This document shows, one piece after another, positions 1 through 10,198 of a stretch of DNA of 64,000 nt (positions are counted from its first letter, which is position 1; the number at the start of each line of letters is the position of its first letter). The stretch comes from Bradyrhizobiaceae bacterium (GTDB taxonomy: Bacteria; Pseudomonadota; Alphaproteobacteria; Rhizobiales; Aestuariivirgaceae), in the NCBI GenBank assembly GCA_947475225.1, contig CANJMQ010000005.1:1-64000 (forward strand), written 5' to 3'. The translations under genes and the position numbers were made by a program. Under the pieces are notes generated by a model. That model ran no database searches. It saw only the letters and a list, made by a program, of their open reading frames with translations, and was not told the origin of the DNA.

Positions 1-2198
1 ACCGCATACATCATTGCGACACGGGCGTGATAGCGGGCACCAAGGGCCTCGCCGCGCTGCGGCACCACGACCGGTTCAGGCATTTCACCTAACGCATAGG
101 CCGCGGCATTGGCGCCCATGCGGCTGTAATGGTCGAGCTGCGTGATTGGGGCATTCGAGAAGAGTTCCAGGTTGTTGTGCGGCAGGCGATCCCGCTGGTG
201 GATGACGGCCGTGCCCTTGGCCTGCAGACCAATGCCGATGCCGGAGCCTGCAAGCCGGGCGGCGGACAAGCCCAGGAAGGACGTATCCGCCGTATGCCGG
301 AACCGTACCACACGGGGAGAAAGCCCGCGCGCCCGGATCGCCTGCGTCAGCACGCGCAGTACGTCCGAAAGGCGATGACCGGCAGTCGTCTGAAACAGGC
401 TAATGCCGAAGGCGGGGCTAATGCCGAGGACCACCTCGCCAGGGTCTGCCGAGGGCGCGGCTTCGCCCATGGTGCTGTACTTGATCCGCGCGTTCTCTTC
501 CCGCTTGTGCATGGCCTCGGAGCGGAGCACCTGCTCCTGGTCCAGCACGTCCCGTATGGCATTGATCTCGAGGCGGCGCTCCGGGGAAACACGGTAGCCA
601 GAGCCCGGCCCTCGATAATCATTTGGATCATTTACCGCGCTGATAACGTGGCCGTTGCGGACCATCGCCGACGTCTGGAGATAGTCACCCGAAAGCCTGA
701 GCTTCACGACCTTGAGAAGATTCTCTGCTTCCGCGTGGAAACCACGTCGCGCCAGAGCCTTGATGACGTCAATGACAGTGATGCCCCTGTCGCGGATCGC
801 TTCGCTGATGAAGGCCACATCGCGCGGCAGGAAACTCTCGGTATCATCAGAGCCCGATGCGACCACGACAGACTGCATCATCGCCTCGGACGGTTCGGCA
901 AGACCCAACTCCGCCAATACCGCGGCGACCGCCTCGACAGCGCGGCGGCGAATGTCGATGGCCTTCTCCTCTGCGAGCGGCGTCAGGCCACCGTCGGCCT
1001 CGAAGTCGCGCTGCAGGACCAGATATTCTTCGAGCTCTTCGCCGTTGAGCAGAGACGGATTGAAGGAGTTGTCGTATTTGAGAATGGAGCCGAAGCCGGA
1101 GCAGATGAGATCCGAGCCCGCCACCAGGTAGGGCATGATCTTGGCACCCACCCTGATCTCGGATTCGGTGGCACGCGCATCGTTGCCGCTGGCACATTCG
1201 AGATCCAGCCACACGGCAATCAGGTTTTCCGCCATCAATTCGCGAAAGCCCCCCGGAACCGTCGCGGTCAGCGGTGCGCCGTCGATGCCGCCATTCTGCG
1301 TGCCCTGCACACCCATGCCGCGCTGCAGGCAGAGACAGCGAGCCTCCAGATAGAGCAGAGATTTAGCCTCGTGGAAGCCCATCAGAAGTTCCGAGCCTGC
1401 CCCGCTTGTACAACGCATCTTGATGCCGCGTGAGGCATAGGCCGCGGCAAGGAAGGCCTTTGACCAAGGTGTATCATCACCGTCGATGAAGGCCTTCTCC
1501 GTGCCATAGACTGACACAGTTTCGGCATAAGAGGTGAAGCCTGCCATGCCGATCCGCAGTTCCTCTGCCTCCTCGCTTGAACACTGAAACAAGCTTCCCC
1601 ACCGACCAACCGACGCGCCAACGGCACAGGCCAGCGCATTGGACCACGCATTGCGCGAAACGCGCATGGTTGTCTCGACCTCGTCAAAGCCAAAAGCCAC
1701 GGCGGTCGCGGCATCTGCCGCGAGCTGAAGCGGATCATCCTTGGCGTTGGTAACATGCGCCTGGTTGCCCGGCGTCCGTCGTGCCCGCATCTTGGAATAG
1801 GCAAAGGCTATCTCCAATGCGTTCAGGTGCGACACGCACCGAGCGAGCTTGGACGGGGTCATCCCATGGGCAAGACGGACCAGAGTCTCGCGCGGGACAT
1901 TCATGTCGACCAGCATGCGGGCGACGTCCACGGAATCCATCGCCATCGCCTGTGGTGCCACCGAGACGTCGATGTGGTGCCGAGCGATGAAGCGGTCAAT
2001 CATGTCAAAGTCACGCTCAAGAACACCATCGAGCGAGATCACCCGGCCATCCGCAATACTGATGCCGGGTTGTGGATCGGCCATGCCGGCAAAAGCCGAA
2101 AAGCCATTGGCGGGATCTTCGGCTGCGAAACGGTCCAGCCGCAAGGGACGGTTGTCCCAGTCGGCATAGCGCTTCCAGCGATTGGCAATCGTGTTCAT
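1..2198 (-). CDS. B12-dependent diol/glycerol dehydratase, fused large+medium subunits (partial, 3' end outside window)
   Basis: Adenosylcobalamin-dependent dehydration of a 1,2-diol (propanediol or glycerol) to an aldehyde. Reading leftward from ATG 2198, the frame stays open to the window edge (about 732 codons). Residues about 1-555 align from memory along the whole PduC/DhaB large subunit, including 'RARRTPGNQAHVTN' (Q146 and H148 match the substrate-binding Gln/His), 'FDEVETTM' (E175, catalytic Glu) and 'DGDDTPWSK'. From about residue 580 the chain continues without a stop into a PduD-like medium subunit ('EVVLGISPAFGIS', 'SGIGIGLQAKGTAVIHQ', 'NNLELFSNAPI'), so two normally separate subunits are fused. 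A good Shine-Dalgarno (AGGAGA) precedes the ATG. The small subunit and reactivase would be expected beyond the left edge. The family call is firm; the exact substrate is not. Confidence 0.9.
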   Translation of the reverse strand, partial: MNTIANRWKRYADWDNRPLRLDRFAAEDPANGFSAFAGMADPQPGISIADGRVISLDGVLERDFDMIDRFIARHHIDVSVAPQAMAMDSVDVARMLVDMNVPRETLVRLAHGMTPSKLARCVSHLNALEIAFAYSKMRARRTPGNQAHVTNAKDDPLQLAADAATAVAFGFDEVETTMRVSRNAWSNALACAVGASVGRWGSLFQCSSEEAEELRIGMAGFTSYAETVSVYGTEKAFIDGDDTPWSKAFLAAAYASRGIKMRCTSGAGSELLMGFHEAKSLLYLEARCLCLQRGMGVQGTQNGGIDGAPLTATVPGGFRELMAENLIAVWLDLECASGNDARATESEIRVGAKIMPYLVAGSDLICSGFGSILKYDNSFNPSLLNGEELEEYLVLQRDFEADGGLTPLAEEKAIDIRRRAVEAVAAVLAELGLAEPSEAMMQSVVVASGSDDTESFLPRDVAFISEAIRDRGITVIDVIKALARRGFHAEAENLLKVVKLRLSGDYLQTSAMVRNGHVISAVNDPNDYRGPGSGYRVSPERRLEINAIRDVLDQEQVLRSEAMHKREENARIKYSTMGEAAPSADPGEVVLGISPAFGISLFQTTAGHRLSDVLRVLTQAIRARGLSPRVVRFRHTADTSFLGLSAARLAGSGIGIGLQAKGTAVIHQRDRLPHNNLELFSNAPITQLDHYSRMGANAAAYALGEMPEPVVVPQRGEALGARYHARVAMMYA

Positions 2199-2484
2199 AG
2201 TGATCTCTCCTTGGGACTGGAGACTATCGGAGCGAAGCCCACCGTCAATGGCCTGATCCTGCACGCAGCGAGATCCATCGTCCGTCATGCAGATATCTAC
2301 GGTGTTGCGAGACATCCTGCTTCATGGCCCTATTGGACGGCAGAATGTCTTCAATCATCAAGAATGGGTTATCACAGGAGCTGACGCCGTGGCCCTCCTC
2401 TTCTCTCTTCACACAGGAGCGGAAGCGGCACGGAGGCTAAGATGCTGCCGTCAGTCATGCCCTGCATGCCCTGGATGTTGCCGA

Positions 2485-3465
2485 CTAGAAGCTGAGGCTC
2501 CGGAGCAGTTCGAAGGAGCGGAACTTGGCGTGCTGGTCATAGATCGCCGACGCGACGATCAGCTCATCGATGCCGGTACGGGCCACGAAGGCGCGGAGCT
2601 GGGTCTCGACGGTTGTGGGTGAGCCCACGAAGGAGCAGGTGAGCATGCGCGAGGCGTGGACCTGCTCGCTTGCCGTCCAGTAGCTGTTGATGTCGTCGAT
2701 GGGCGGCTGCAGCAGGCCGCGCTCGTTGCGCACCATGCCGACGAACCGCATCTGCACCGAGGTGAAGAGGCGGCGTGCCGCCTCGTCCGTGTCGGCCACG
2801 ATGACGTTGGCGGCGGCCACGGCGTAGGACTTGCCGAGCTGCTGGGATGGCTGGAAGCGCTCCCGGTAGAGCGCCAGCGCCTGATCAAGCGCATCGGGGG
2901 CAAAATGCGAGGCAAAAGCGTAGGGCAGGCCGAGGATGGCGGCGAGTTGCGCGCCATAAAGGCTGGAGCCGAGAATCCACAGCGGCACCTGGGTGCCGGC
3001 ACCCGGCACGGCACGGATCGCCTGACCCGGCTCGGCAGGCGCGAGGAACGCCTGTAGTTCCAGCACATCATCCGGGAAGCTTTCCGCCGCCATCGCATCG
3101 CGGCGCAAGGCGCGCAGCGTGGCCCGGTCAGTGCCCGGCGCGCGGCCAAGGCCCAGGTCGATGCGGCCCGGGAAGAGCGAGGCGAGCGTGCCGAATTGCT
3201 CGGCGATGACGAGAGGTGAGTGATTGGGCAGCATGATACCGCCGGACCCGACGCGGATCGACTTGGTGTGGCCCGCAATATGGCCGAGCACCACGGCGGT
3301 GGCAGCACCGGCGATGCCCTCCATGTTGTGGTGTTCGGCAACCCAGAAGCGCTTGTAGCCGAGATCCTCCGCATGCTGCGCGAGAGCGGCACTTTCCTGC
3401 AGCGCCTCGCGGGGCGTAAGGCCCTGCCGGACTGGAACCAGGTCGAGAATTGAGAGTTCGGTCAT
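2485..3465 (-). CDS. Luciferase-like flavin monooxygenase (MsnO8-type LLM oxidoreductase)
   Basis: A 326-residue TIM-barrel protein of the bacterial luciferase-like family, expected to use reduced flavin; the substrate is unknown. Family signatures: '[20 protein letters not shown]' (first-barrel histidines), '[20 protein letters not shown]', '[13 protein letters not shown]' and '[14 protein letters not shown]'. Its ATG overlaps the TGA of the UDP-xylose synthase gene (ATGA), so it is translationally coupled as the last gene of a three-gene operon. Nothing else in the operon explains why a monooxygenase is coupled to nucleotide-sugar synthesis. The closest characterised relatives by pattern are the YhbW-like proteins. 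Family assignment is strong, function open. Confidence 0.85.
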   Translation of the reverse strand: MTELSILDLVPVRQGLTPREALQESAALAQHAEDLGYKRFWVAEHHNMEGIAGAATAVVLGHIAGHTKSIRVGSGGIMLPNHSPLVIAEQFGTLASLFPGRIDLGLGRAPGTDRATLRALRRDAMAAESFPDDVLELQAFLAPAEPGQAIRAVPGAGTQVPLWILGSSLYGAQLAAILGLPYAFASHFAPDALDQALALYRERFQPSQQLGKSYAVAAANVIVADTDEAARRLFTSVQMRFVGMVRNERGLLQPPIDDINSYWTASEQVHASRMLTCSFVGSPTTVETQLRAFVARTGIDELIVASAIYDQHAKFRSFELLRSLSF

Positions 3466-4424
3466 GGCAGCTGCCTGAAATATTCGATGGTGCGCGCAAG
3501 ACCCTCGGCAAGAGGCACCTTGGGCTCCCAGCCGAGCTTCGCCCTGGCGAGCGTGATATCCGGCTGGCGCTGCTTCGGATCGTCCTGCGGCAGCGGCATG
3601 TGGATGATCCTGGAGCGCGAGCCGGTGAGTTTCAGCACCTGCTGGGCCAACTCGATCATCGTGAACTCGCCCGGATTGCCGAGGTTCACGGGGCCTGTCA
3701 GGTCGGGGGGCGAGTCCATCAGGCGCAGGAAGCCTTCGACGAGATCATCGCGATAGCAGAACGAGCGGGTCTGGGTGCCGTCGCCATAGACCGTCAGGTC
3801 CTCGCCGTTCAGCGCCTGGGTGATGAAGTTGGAGACGACGCGGCCGTCCTTCGGGTGCATGCGCGGACCATAGGTGTTGAAGATGCGCGCCACCTTGATG
3901 TCCACACCGTGCTGGCGGTGATAGTCGAAAAACAGCGTTTCAGCGCAACGCTTGCCCTCGTCATAGCAGGAGCGCGTGCCGATGGGGTTCACGTGGCCCC
4001 AGTAATCCTCGCGCTGCGGGTGGACTTCGGGGTCACCATAGACTTCGCTGGTGGAGGCCTGGAAGATGCGGCAGTGGAGGCGCTTGGCAAGGCCAAGCAT
4101 GTTCATGGCACCCATGACCGAGGTCTTGGTGGTGAGCACGGGGTTGTATTGGTAGTGCACGGGAGATGCCGGGCAGGCGAGGTTGTATATCTCGTCGACC
4201 TCGAGCTTCAGTGGATTGCAGACATCGTGGCGCAGGAACTCGAAGCGCGGGTGATTGTGCAGATGCTCGATGTTGCGCTTCGAGCCGGTGAAGAGATTGT
4301 CGGCGCAGATCACCTCATGGCCCTGCTCGATGAGGCGGTCAATGAGATGCGAGCCCAGGAAGCCCGCGCCGCCGGTGACGAGGATGCGCTTGCGGCTTTC
4401 ATAGATGCGGGTCATGCGGCTCAC
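3462..4424 (-). CDS. UDP-glucuronate decarboxylase (UDP-xylose synthase)
   Basis: Converts UDP-glucuronate to UDP-xylose with tightly bound NAD. This is an extended SDR with '[15 protein letters not shown]' (GxxGxxG), '[11 protein letters not shown]', the '[15 protein letters not shown]' and '[14 protein letters not shown]' blocks typical of UXS, catalytic Tyr/Lys in 'SCYDEGKR', and '[20 protein letters not shown]'. The GTG at 4424 overlaps the TGA of the upstream UDP-glucose dehydrogenase gene (GTGA); an in-frame ATG at 4415 is the alternative start (317 versus 320 residues). Placement directly after the enzyme making its substrate supports the assignment. No glycosyltransferase for xylose is present in the window. 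Confidence 0.93.
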   Translation of the reverse strand: MSRMTRIYESRKRILVTGGAGFLGSHLIDRLIEQGHEVICADNLFTGSKRNIEHLHNHPRFEFLRHDVCNPLKLEVDEIYNLACPASPVHYQYNPVLTTKTSVMGAMNMLGLAKRLHCRIFQASTSEVYGDPEVHPQREDYWGHVNPIGTRSCYDEGKRCAETLFFDYHRQHGVDIKVARIFNTYGPRMHPKDGRVVSNFITQALNGEDLTVYGDGTQTRSFCYRDDLVEGFLRLMDSPPDLTGPVNLGNPGEFTMIELAQQVLKLTGSRSRIIHMPLPQDDPKQRQPDITLARAKLGWEPKVPLAEGLARTIEYFRQLP

Positions 4425-5785
4425 ACCGTGCCGGACTTGAAAGGAAGGATGTCGGCCTTCTGGTCGGCTTCGGGCACGACGCTGGGGCGGCCGATCGAGT
4501 GGTAGGCCATGCCCGAGCTCCGGGCGTCCGCAATGGGGAACAGATTGCGGAAGTCGACCAGCACCGGCTGACGCATGTCACGCGCCATGCGCTTCAGGTC
4601 AAGACCGCGGAACACATTCCACTCGGTGAGGATCACCACCGCATCAGCCCCGATGGCGGCGGAATAGGCATCCGCACACCACTGGACCGACTGGAATGTC
4701 TGGCGACCATTGTCCATGGCCACCGGATCGAAGGCGGCAACCGCGGCACCGCGCCGCTGCAGTTCGGGGATGACGGTGAGCGCCGCGGCATCGCGGATAT
4801 CGTCGGTCTCGGCCTTGAAGGCGATGCCAAGCAGCGCAACACGCTTGCCCGCCAATTCGCCGCCGACGGCCTGCTGGATGCGGTCGGCAAGCGCCATCTT
4901 GCGCTGTTCGTTGGCGGCGATGACGTTCTCGACGATCGAGAAGGGTTTGCCCTGCTGGCGTGCGGTGTGGACCAGCGCGCGCGTATCCTTCGGGAAGCAG
5001 GAGCCACCGAAGCCCGGACCAGGCGAGAGGAACTGCAGGCCAATGCGCTTGTCGAGGCCCATGCCGCGGGCCACGTCCTCGATGTCGGCACCCACCTTCT
5101 CGCAGAGATCGGCGAGTTGGTTGACGAAGGCGATGCGTGTGGCGAGGAACGTGTTGGCGGCATACTTGATGATCTCGGCGGCCTCGCAGGTGGTGACGAG
5201 CAGCGGCACGTTCTTGGCCGTGAGCGGCCGGTAGAGCTGGCTCAGCATCCTTTCCGCGCGCTCGGAACTGACGCCGACAACGACGCGGTCAGGCCGCAGG
5301 AAATCCTCCACCGCCGAACCCTCGCGCATGAATTCGGGATTGGAGGCAACTTCGAAGTCGCCGTCGGGCCGGACCTTCGCCATGATCTCGCGCAGCTTCG
5401 CGGCAGTGCCCACCGGCACGGTGGATTTGGTGACGATGACGGTGAAACCCTTCATCGCCTTGGCGATTTCCTCACCGGCCGCATACACATAGGAGAGGTC
5501 CGCCGCATCTTCACCCTCGCGGGTGGGTGTTCCGACGGCAATCAGCACGACATCGGCCTCGGCCACAGCATCCTGCAGGCGGTCGGTGAAGATCAGGCGG
5601 CCTGCCGCGCGGTTGGCACTGACAATGGGCTCCAGTCCCTGCTCGTAGATCGGGATCTTGCCGCCCTCCAGAAGAGCGAGCTTGCGTGGGTCACGGTCCA
5701 CGCAGGTCACCTCATAACCGAAGTCCGAGAAGCAGGCGGCCGAGACCAACCCCACATAGCCAGCGCCGATGACCGTGATTTTCAT
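4421..5785 (-). CDS. ugd: UDP-glucose 6-dehydrogenase
   Basis: Oxidises UDP-glucose to UDP-glucuronate using two NAD+. The N-terminal Rossmann fold starts '[19 protein letters not shown]', the catalytic cysteine lies in '[15 protein letters not shown]', and the C-terminal UDP-binding domain carries '[17 protein letters not shown]'. The 454-residue length is normal. I chose ATG 5785 because family members start at MKI(x)VIGxGYVG and a GAGGGACAG Shine-Dalgarno lies just upstream; an ATG at 5803 would add six residues. It is the first gene of ugd - UXS - LLM oxidoreductase, giving the substrate of the next enzyme. The upstream 200 bp (5786-6000) presumably hold the promoter; I could not place clear -35/-10 boxes. 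Confidence 0.95.
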   Translation of the reverse strand: MKITVIGAGYVGLVSAACFSDFGYEVTCVDRDPRKLALLEGGKIPIYEQGLEPIVSANRAAGRLIFTDRLQDAVAEADVVLIAVGTPTREGEDAADLSYVYAAGEEIAKAMKGFTVIVTKSTVPVGTAAKLREIMAKVRPDGDFEVASNPEFMREGSAVEDFLRPDRVVVGVSSERAERMLSQLYRPLTAKNVPLLVTTCEAAEIIKYAANTFLATRIAFVNQLADLCEKVGADIEDVARGMGLDKRIGLQFLSPGPGFGGSCFPKDTRALVHTARQQGKPFSIVENVIAANEQRKMALADRIQQAVGGELAGKRVALLGIAFKAETDDIRDAAALTVIPELQRRGAAVAAFDPVAMDNGRQTFQSVQWCADAYSAAIGADAVVILTEWNVFRGLDLKRMARDMRQPVLVDFRNLFPIADARSSGMAYHSIGRPSVVPEADQKADILPFKSGTV

Positions 5786-6000
5786 GAAACTGTCCCTCAT
5801 CACACGCCCCGCGCGAAGCGGTTCGGAATGAAAGAGGTCTTTAGACGGTTCGCCCGAAGGTTGGAATAGCGTTCACTCGGAAGGGTTTATGCTTGGTCGG
5901 GAAGATTACATATGGAGCAGACCGCTAAACCAGAGGGCGTGACTGCCGTCTATCGCTCGCTACTCATGGCTTTGCCACCCAAACCCCCAAAAACGTACCC

Positions 6001-7068
<1,068 letters not shown>

Positions 7069-7075
7069 GGGCGCC

Positions 7076-7903
7076 TCACTTCACCGCGCCCGAGGTGAGA
7101 CCCCGGATCAGCTGGCGGGAGAAAATGACGTACAGAAGAAGGACCGGCACGATGGCCGTCGACAGTGCGGCGAGAACCGCGTTCCAGTCGGTAATGTATT
7201 GCCCGAGGAACTGCTGCACGCCAAGCGTAATGGTCTGCTTGCCGCCAGCCGGGGCGAGCAGCAGCGGGAACCACAGGTCGTTCCACACGGGGATCATGGT
7301 GAATACCGCGACGGTGGCCATGGCAGGCCGAATCAGCGGCAGGATGATGTGGAAGAAGATGTTGTATTCCGAGAGCCCGTCACATCGCGCCGCCTCGCGC
7401 AGGTCCCTGGGGATCTGGGCGATGAATTCAGACAGGATGAAGATGGCGAGCGGCAGGTTCTGGGCGGTGTAGACCAGGACGAGTGCCGTCAGCGTATTGA
7501 TGAGGTTCAGCTCCGCCACGAGCTGGATGATGGCAACCGATCCCAGCCGGATCGGCACCATGATGCCAACCGATAGGTAGAGCGCCAGCAGCGTGTTCCA
7601 GCGGAACTTGTATTCGGTAAGCGCCCATGCAGCCATGGCACCGAACAGCAGCGTGAGGAAGATGGTGCCGACGGTGACGGTGATGGAGTTCAGGTAGTAC
7701 AAGGGAAGCGAGCTGTCACCGAATACCTTGGTGTAGCCCACCGGATCAAAGTTCATGGGCAGCGGCGGGCGGAGCGGCGTATTGAAAATGGCGCGCTTGG
7801 CCTTGAAGGAATTCATGACCACCAGCACGATGGGGAACAATGCCAGCAGCGTGTAGAGCCCAAGAATGGCGTGGACGGCGATGGCTGAGGCGTGGCGGCG
7901 CAT
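7076..7903 (-). CDS. Sugar ABC transporter permease, MalG type
   Basis: Inner-membrane permease of the CUT1 family, 275 residues and about six membrane segments. The cytoplasmic coupling motif 'EAARCDGLSEYNIFFHIILP' (EAAxxDGxxxxxxFxxIxLP) identifies it as the MalG-type subunit. Its ATG shares an adenine with the TGA of the upstream permease gene (TGATG), indicating coupled translation of the two permeases. With the other permease, the binding protein and the ATPase it makes a complete importer. Confidence 0.92.
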   Translation of the reverse strand: MRRHASAIAVHAILGLYTLLALFPIVLVVMNSFKAKRAIFNTPLRPPLPMNFDPVGYTKVFGDSSLPLYYLNSITVTVGTIFLTLLFGAMAAWALTEYKFRWNTLLALYLSVGIMVPIRLGSVAIIQLVAELNLINTLTALVLVYTAQNLPLAIFILSEFIAQIPRDLREAARCDGLSEYNIFFHIILPLIRPAMATVAVFTMIPVWNDLWFPLLLAPAGGKQTITLGVQQFLGQYITDWNAVLAALSTAIVPVLLLYVIFSRQLIRGLTSGAVK

Positions 7904-8853
7904 CAGAAGCTGTACCTCTGGATGCGGCGCTGCACGAGGAAGAGATAGGCCATGACACCGATAAGAATGATGAGCAACATCATGGTCGCGACCGCTGACC
8001 CCATGGACGGGTCACCCAGCTGGAGCTGGTTTCCGAAGAAGGTGCGGTAGAACAGAGTGCCCATGATGTCAGTGGCGAAGTTGGGGCCTGCCAGCGCGCC
8101 CTTCATTGCATAGACAAGGTCAAATGCATTGAAGTTGTTGACGAAGGTGAGGATGGAGACGAGCCCGATGGTGGGCCAGATCAGCGGCAGCTTCACCCAG
8201 ACGAAGGCCTGGAACTGGTTGAGGCCATCCACCGTGGCCGCATCGACGAGTTCATCCGGGATCGCCAGCAAAGCCGTATAGATCAGGATCATCGGGATGC
8301 CGACGAACTGCCATACCGAGATCAGCGACACCGTGATGAGCGCGGACGACTCCAGCCCCAGCCACGGCGCGAAGAGGAAACCCAGACCGAAGGTTTGCAG
8401 GAACATCTTGGCGATGCCCCACAGCGGCGAAAGGATGAGCTGCCAGGCGAATCCGATGACAACGACGGAAAGCATGGTCGGCATGAAGATCAGCGTGCGG
8501 TAGGTGGCGCGAAAGCGCAGCCTCGGCAGGCTCAGCAGGGCCGCCAGCAGCAGGCCCACCGGGTTCTGCACGCACATGTGGATCAGGAAAAAGATAAAAT
8601 TGTTCTTCAGCGCGTTCCAGAATGGGACCGACCACGTGGGATCGAACAGCAACGTCTGGAAGTTGCCGAGCCCGTTCCACAGATAGCTGCCATCTCTCTG
8701 GTGGCTGTAGAGCGAGTTCAGAATGGTGGCAAGCAGCGGGTAGATCGAAAACACGGAATAGACCAGCAGCGCCGGCCCGAGGAAGAACACCAGAAGCCGC
8801 AGGAAAGTGCCCTGCGGCATGCCGACCAATCCGCTGTGCTGTTCGGACGCCAT
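7903..8853 (-). CDS. Sugar ABC transporter permease, MalF type
   Basis: Inner-membrane permease, 316 residues, about six membrane segments ('GPALLVYSVFSIYPLLATIL' first). The EAA-like loop reads 'DAATVDGLNQFQAFVWVKLP'. Start ATG 8853 follows a TTG that could add one residue; an internal ATG at 8820 is another option because no strong Shine-Dalgarno is visible for the first. A perfect 12-bp hairpin lies just upstream in the mRNA, between the binding-protein gene and this one, which would be expected to lower permease expression relative to the binding protein. Confidence 0.9.
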   Translation of the reverse strand: MASEQHSGLVGMPQGTFLRLLVFFLGPALLVYSVFSIYPLLATILNSLYSHQRDGSYLWNGLGNFQTLLFDPTWSVPFWNALKNNFIFFLIHMCVQNPVGLLLAALLSLPRLRFRATYRTLIFMPTMLSVVVIGFAWQLILSPLWGIAKMFLQTFGLGFLFAPWLGLESSALITVSLISVWQFVGIPMILIYTALLAIPDELVDAATVDGLNQFQAFVWVKLPLIWPTIGLVSILTFVNNFNAFDLVYAMKGALAGPNFATDIMGTLFYRTFFGNQLQLGDPSMGSAVATMMLLIILIGVMAYLFLVQRRIQRYSF

Positions 8854-8867
8854 CAAGGAAACGGAAA

Positions 8868-8893
8868 GGCCGCACGCGCCAGCGCGTGCGGCC
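8868..8893 (-). terminator. Intercistronic stem-loop between binding-protein and permease genes
   Basis: Perfect inverted repeat GGCCGCACGCGC / GCGCGTGCGGCC (12 bp, 2-nt centre) in the 52-bp gap after the substrate-binding-protein stop codon. On the transcribed (minus) strand it is followed by a pyrimidine-rich CCTTTCCGTTTCC, not a clean U-run. This fits a partial terminator or 3'-end stabiliser of the kind known between malE and malF, allowing excess binding protein over permeases. Structure is seen directly; function is inference. Confidence 0.65.
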
Positions 8894-8905
8894 CGCCTCG
8901 TCAGC

Positions 8906-10162
8906 CTACTTCTGCTGCGGCGCGTACCACTTCTTCAGCCCGTCCTGGAGCTGGGCGGCGGCGGCCTCCGGCGTCATGGTGCCATTGATCACCTGGGCCG
9001 AGACATTCCACATCTCGTTCTCGAGATTGGGCGTGCCGCGCGACAGGATCTGGTAGGAGTTTCGGATCGTCGACTTGCACTCGGCGCGCCAGTTGACAAA
9101 GGTCTGGGCCACATCGTCCTTCAGCTGGACCTTGGCGTTGGAGAGCGGGAAAAAGCCCGGCAATTCGTTGCCGAGGATGTTGGCGAACTCCTCCGTGCCG
9201 ATCCAGTCCAGGAACACCTTGGCATCCGCCGGGTTCTTGGTCTTGGCGTTCATGCCGATGCCCATGTCGGTGTGGTCCGAGATGAAACATTCGGTGGCGC
9301 CTGCCGGCAGCGGCGGCTTGAAGGCGCCCATGTTGATGTTCTGGGCATGGAAGGTGGAGATGTCCCATGAGCCCGCAGCATAGATCGCTCCCTTGCCGAG
9401 GCCGAAGAGGTTCTGGCTGTCAGGATAGGTTTGGGCCTTGTAGCCGTCACCGAGATAGGGCGCCCACTTGGCGAGGGTGGCAAAGGTCGAGACATAGGCG
9501 GGGTCGGTGAGCTTGCCCGTGCCGTCGATCAGCGCCTTGCGGCCTTCCTCACCCTTCCAGTAGTTGGGACCAATGTTCTGGAAGCCCATGGTGGCAGACT
9601 CCCACTGGTCGGCGGTGCCCATCACGAGGGGCACATAGGTGCCGTTCGCCTTGATCTTCTCGAGGACGGCGAAGAACTCGTCTTCCGTCTTGGGCTCGGA
9701 AAGGCCCAGTTCTTTGAAGATATCCTTGTTGTAGATGAAGCCGTGGATCACCGAGGCCATGGGCACGCAGAAGGTGGTCTTGCCGTCATCCGTCGTCCAG
9801 GCGCTCTTGGCGACGTCCGAGAAGTTGGCCATCGTGGACAGGTCATTCAACGAGGCGAGATAGCCCTTGTTGAAGAGTTCCAGCGACGCATCGAAGGGGC
9901 GGCAGGTGATGATGTCACCCGCCGTGCCACCCTCGAGCTTGGCATTGAGCGCAGCGTTGTATTCCTTCGGCGCTGTCGGCGCGAATTCGATCTTGATATC
10001 CGGATGAGCCTTCTCGAAGGCGGGGATGATCTTGTCTTTCCAGATCTGGGCGTCGTCATTGCGCCAGCTCTCGATGGTCAGCGTGCCGCCCTGAGCCGCA
10101 CCCGAAAGTGCGAGCGCTGCGACGGCGCCGAGGAGAAGAGTCTTCAGTCCTTTGGTCAGCAT
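8906..10162 (-). CDS. Sugar ABC transporter substrate-binding protein
   Basis: A 418-residue periplasmic extracellular solute-binding protein (family 1). The N-terminal signal peptide is 'MLTKGLKTLLLGAVAALALS' ending near AQG/GTLTIESW. Typical features are 'GTLTIESWRNDDAQIWKDKI' and 'DIITCRPFDAS' in the N lobe and 'PGFFPLSNAKVQ' in the C lobe. ATG 10162 is preceded by a strong GGGAGGAA ribosome-binding site. It follows murQ by 36 bp and belongs to the same leftward operon. The linked catabolic genes suggest GlcNAc, chitobiose, MurNAc or a GlcNAc-MurNAc fragment as ligand; the sequence alone does not settle which. Confidence 0.92.
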   Translation of the reverse strand: MLTKGLKTLLLGAVAALALSGAAQGGTLTIESWRNDDAQIWKDKIIPAFEKAHPDIKIEFAPTAPKEYNAALNAKLEGGTAGDIITCRPFDASLELFNKGYLASLNDLSTMANFSDVAKSAWTTDDGKTTFCVPMASVIHGFIYNKDIFKELGLSEPKTEDEFFAVLEKIKANGTYVPLVMGTADQWESATMGFQNIGPNYWKGEEGRKALIDGTGKLTDPAYVSTFATLAKWAPYLGDGYKAQTYPDSQNLFGLGKGAIYAAGSWDISTFHAQNINMGAFKPPLPAGATECFISDHTDMGIGMNAKTKNPADAKVFLDWIGTEEFANILGNELPGFFPLSNAKVQLKDDVAQTFVNWRAECKSTIRNSYQILSRGTPNLENEMWNVSAQVINGTMTPEAAAAQLQDGLKKWYAPQQK

Positions 10163-10198
10163 GTTGGTTCCTCCCGTTTTAAAGTCTTGTTCAATCCA

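Noticed and set aside
129-1433. A 434-codon open frame on the plus strand opposite the diol dehydratase
   Set aside because: Composition is that of a reverse shadow of a high-GC gene; the minus strand matches a known enzyme along its whole length.
2199-2484. Search for a cobalamin riboswitch upstream of the B12-dependent dehydratase
   Set aside because: No B12-box-like element or convincing fold seen in this 286-bp gap; nothing else recognisable there.
4499-5869. A 456-codon plus-strand frame opposite UDP-glucose dehydrogenase
   Set aside because: No family resemblance; fully explained by the antisense of a conserved gene.
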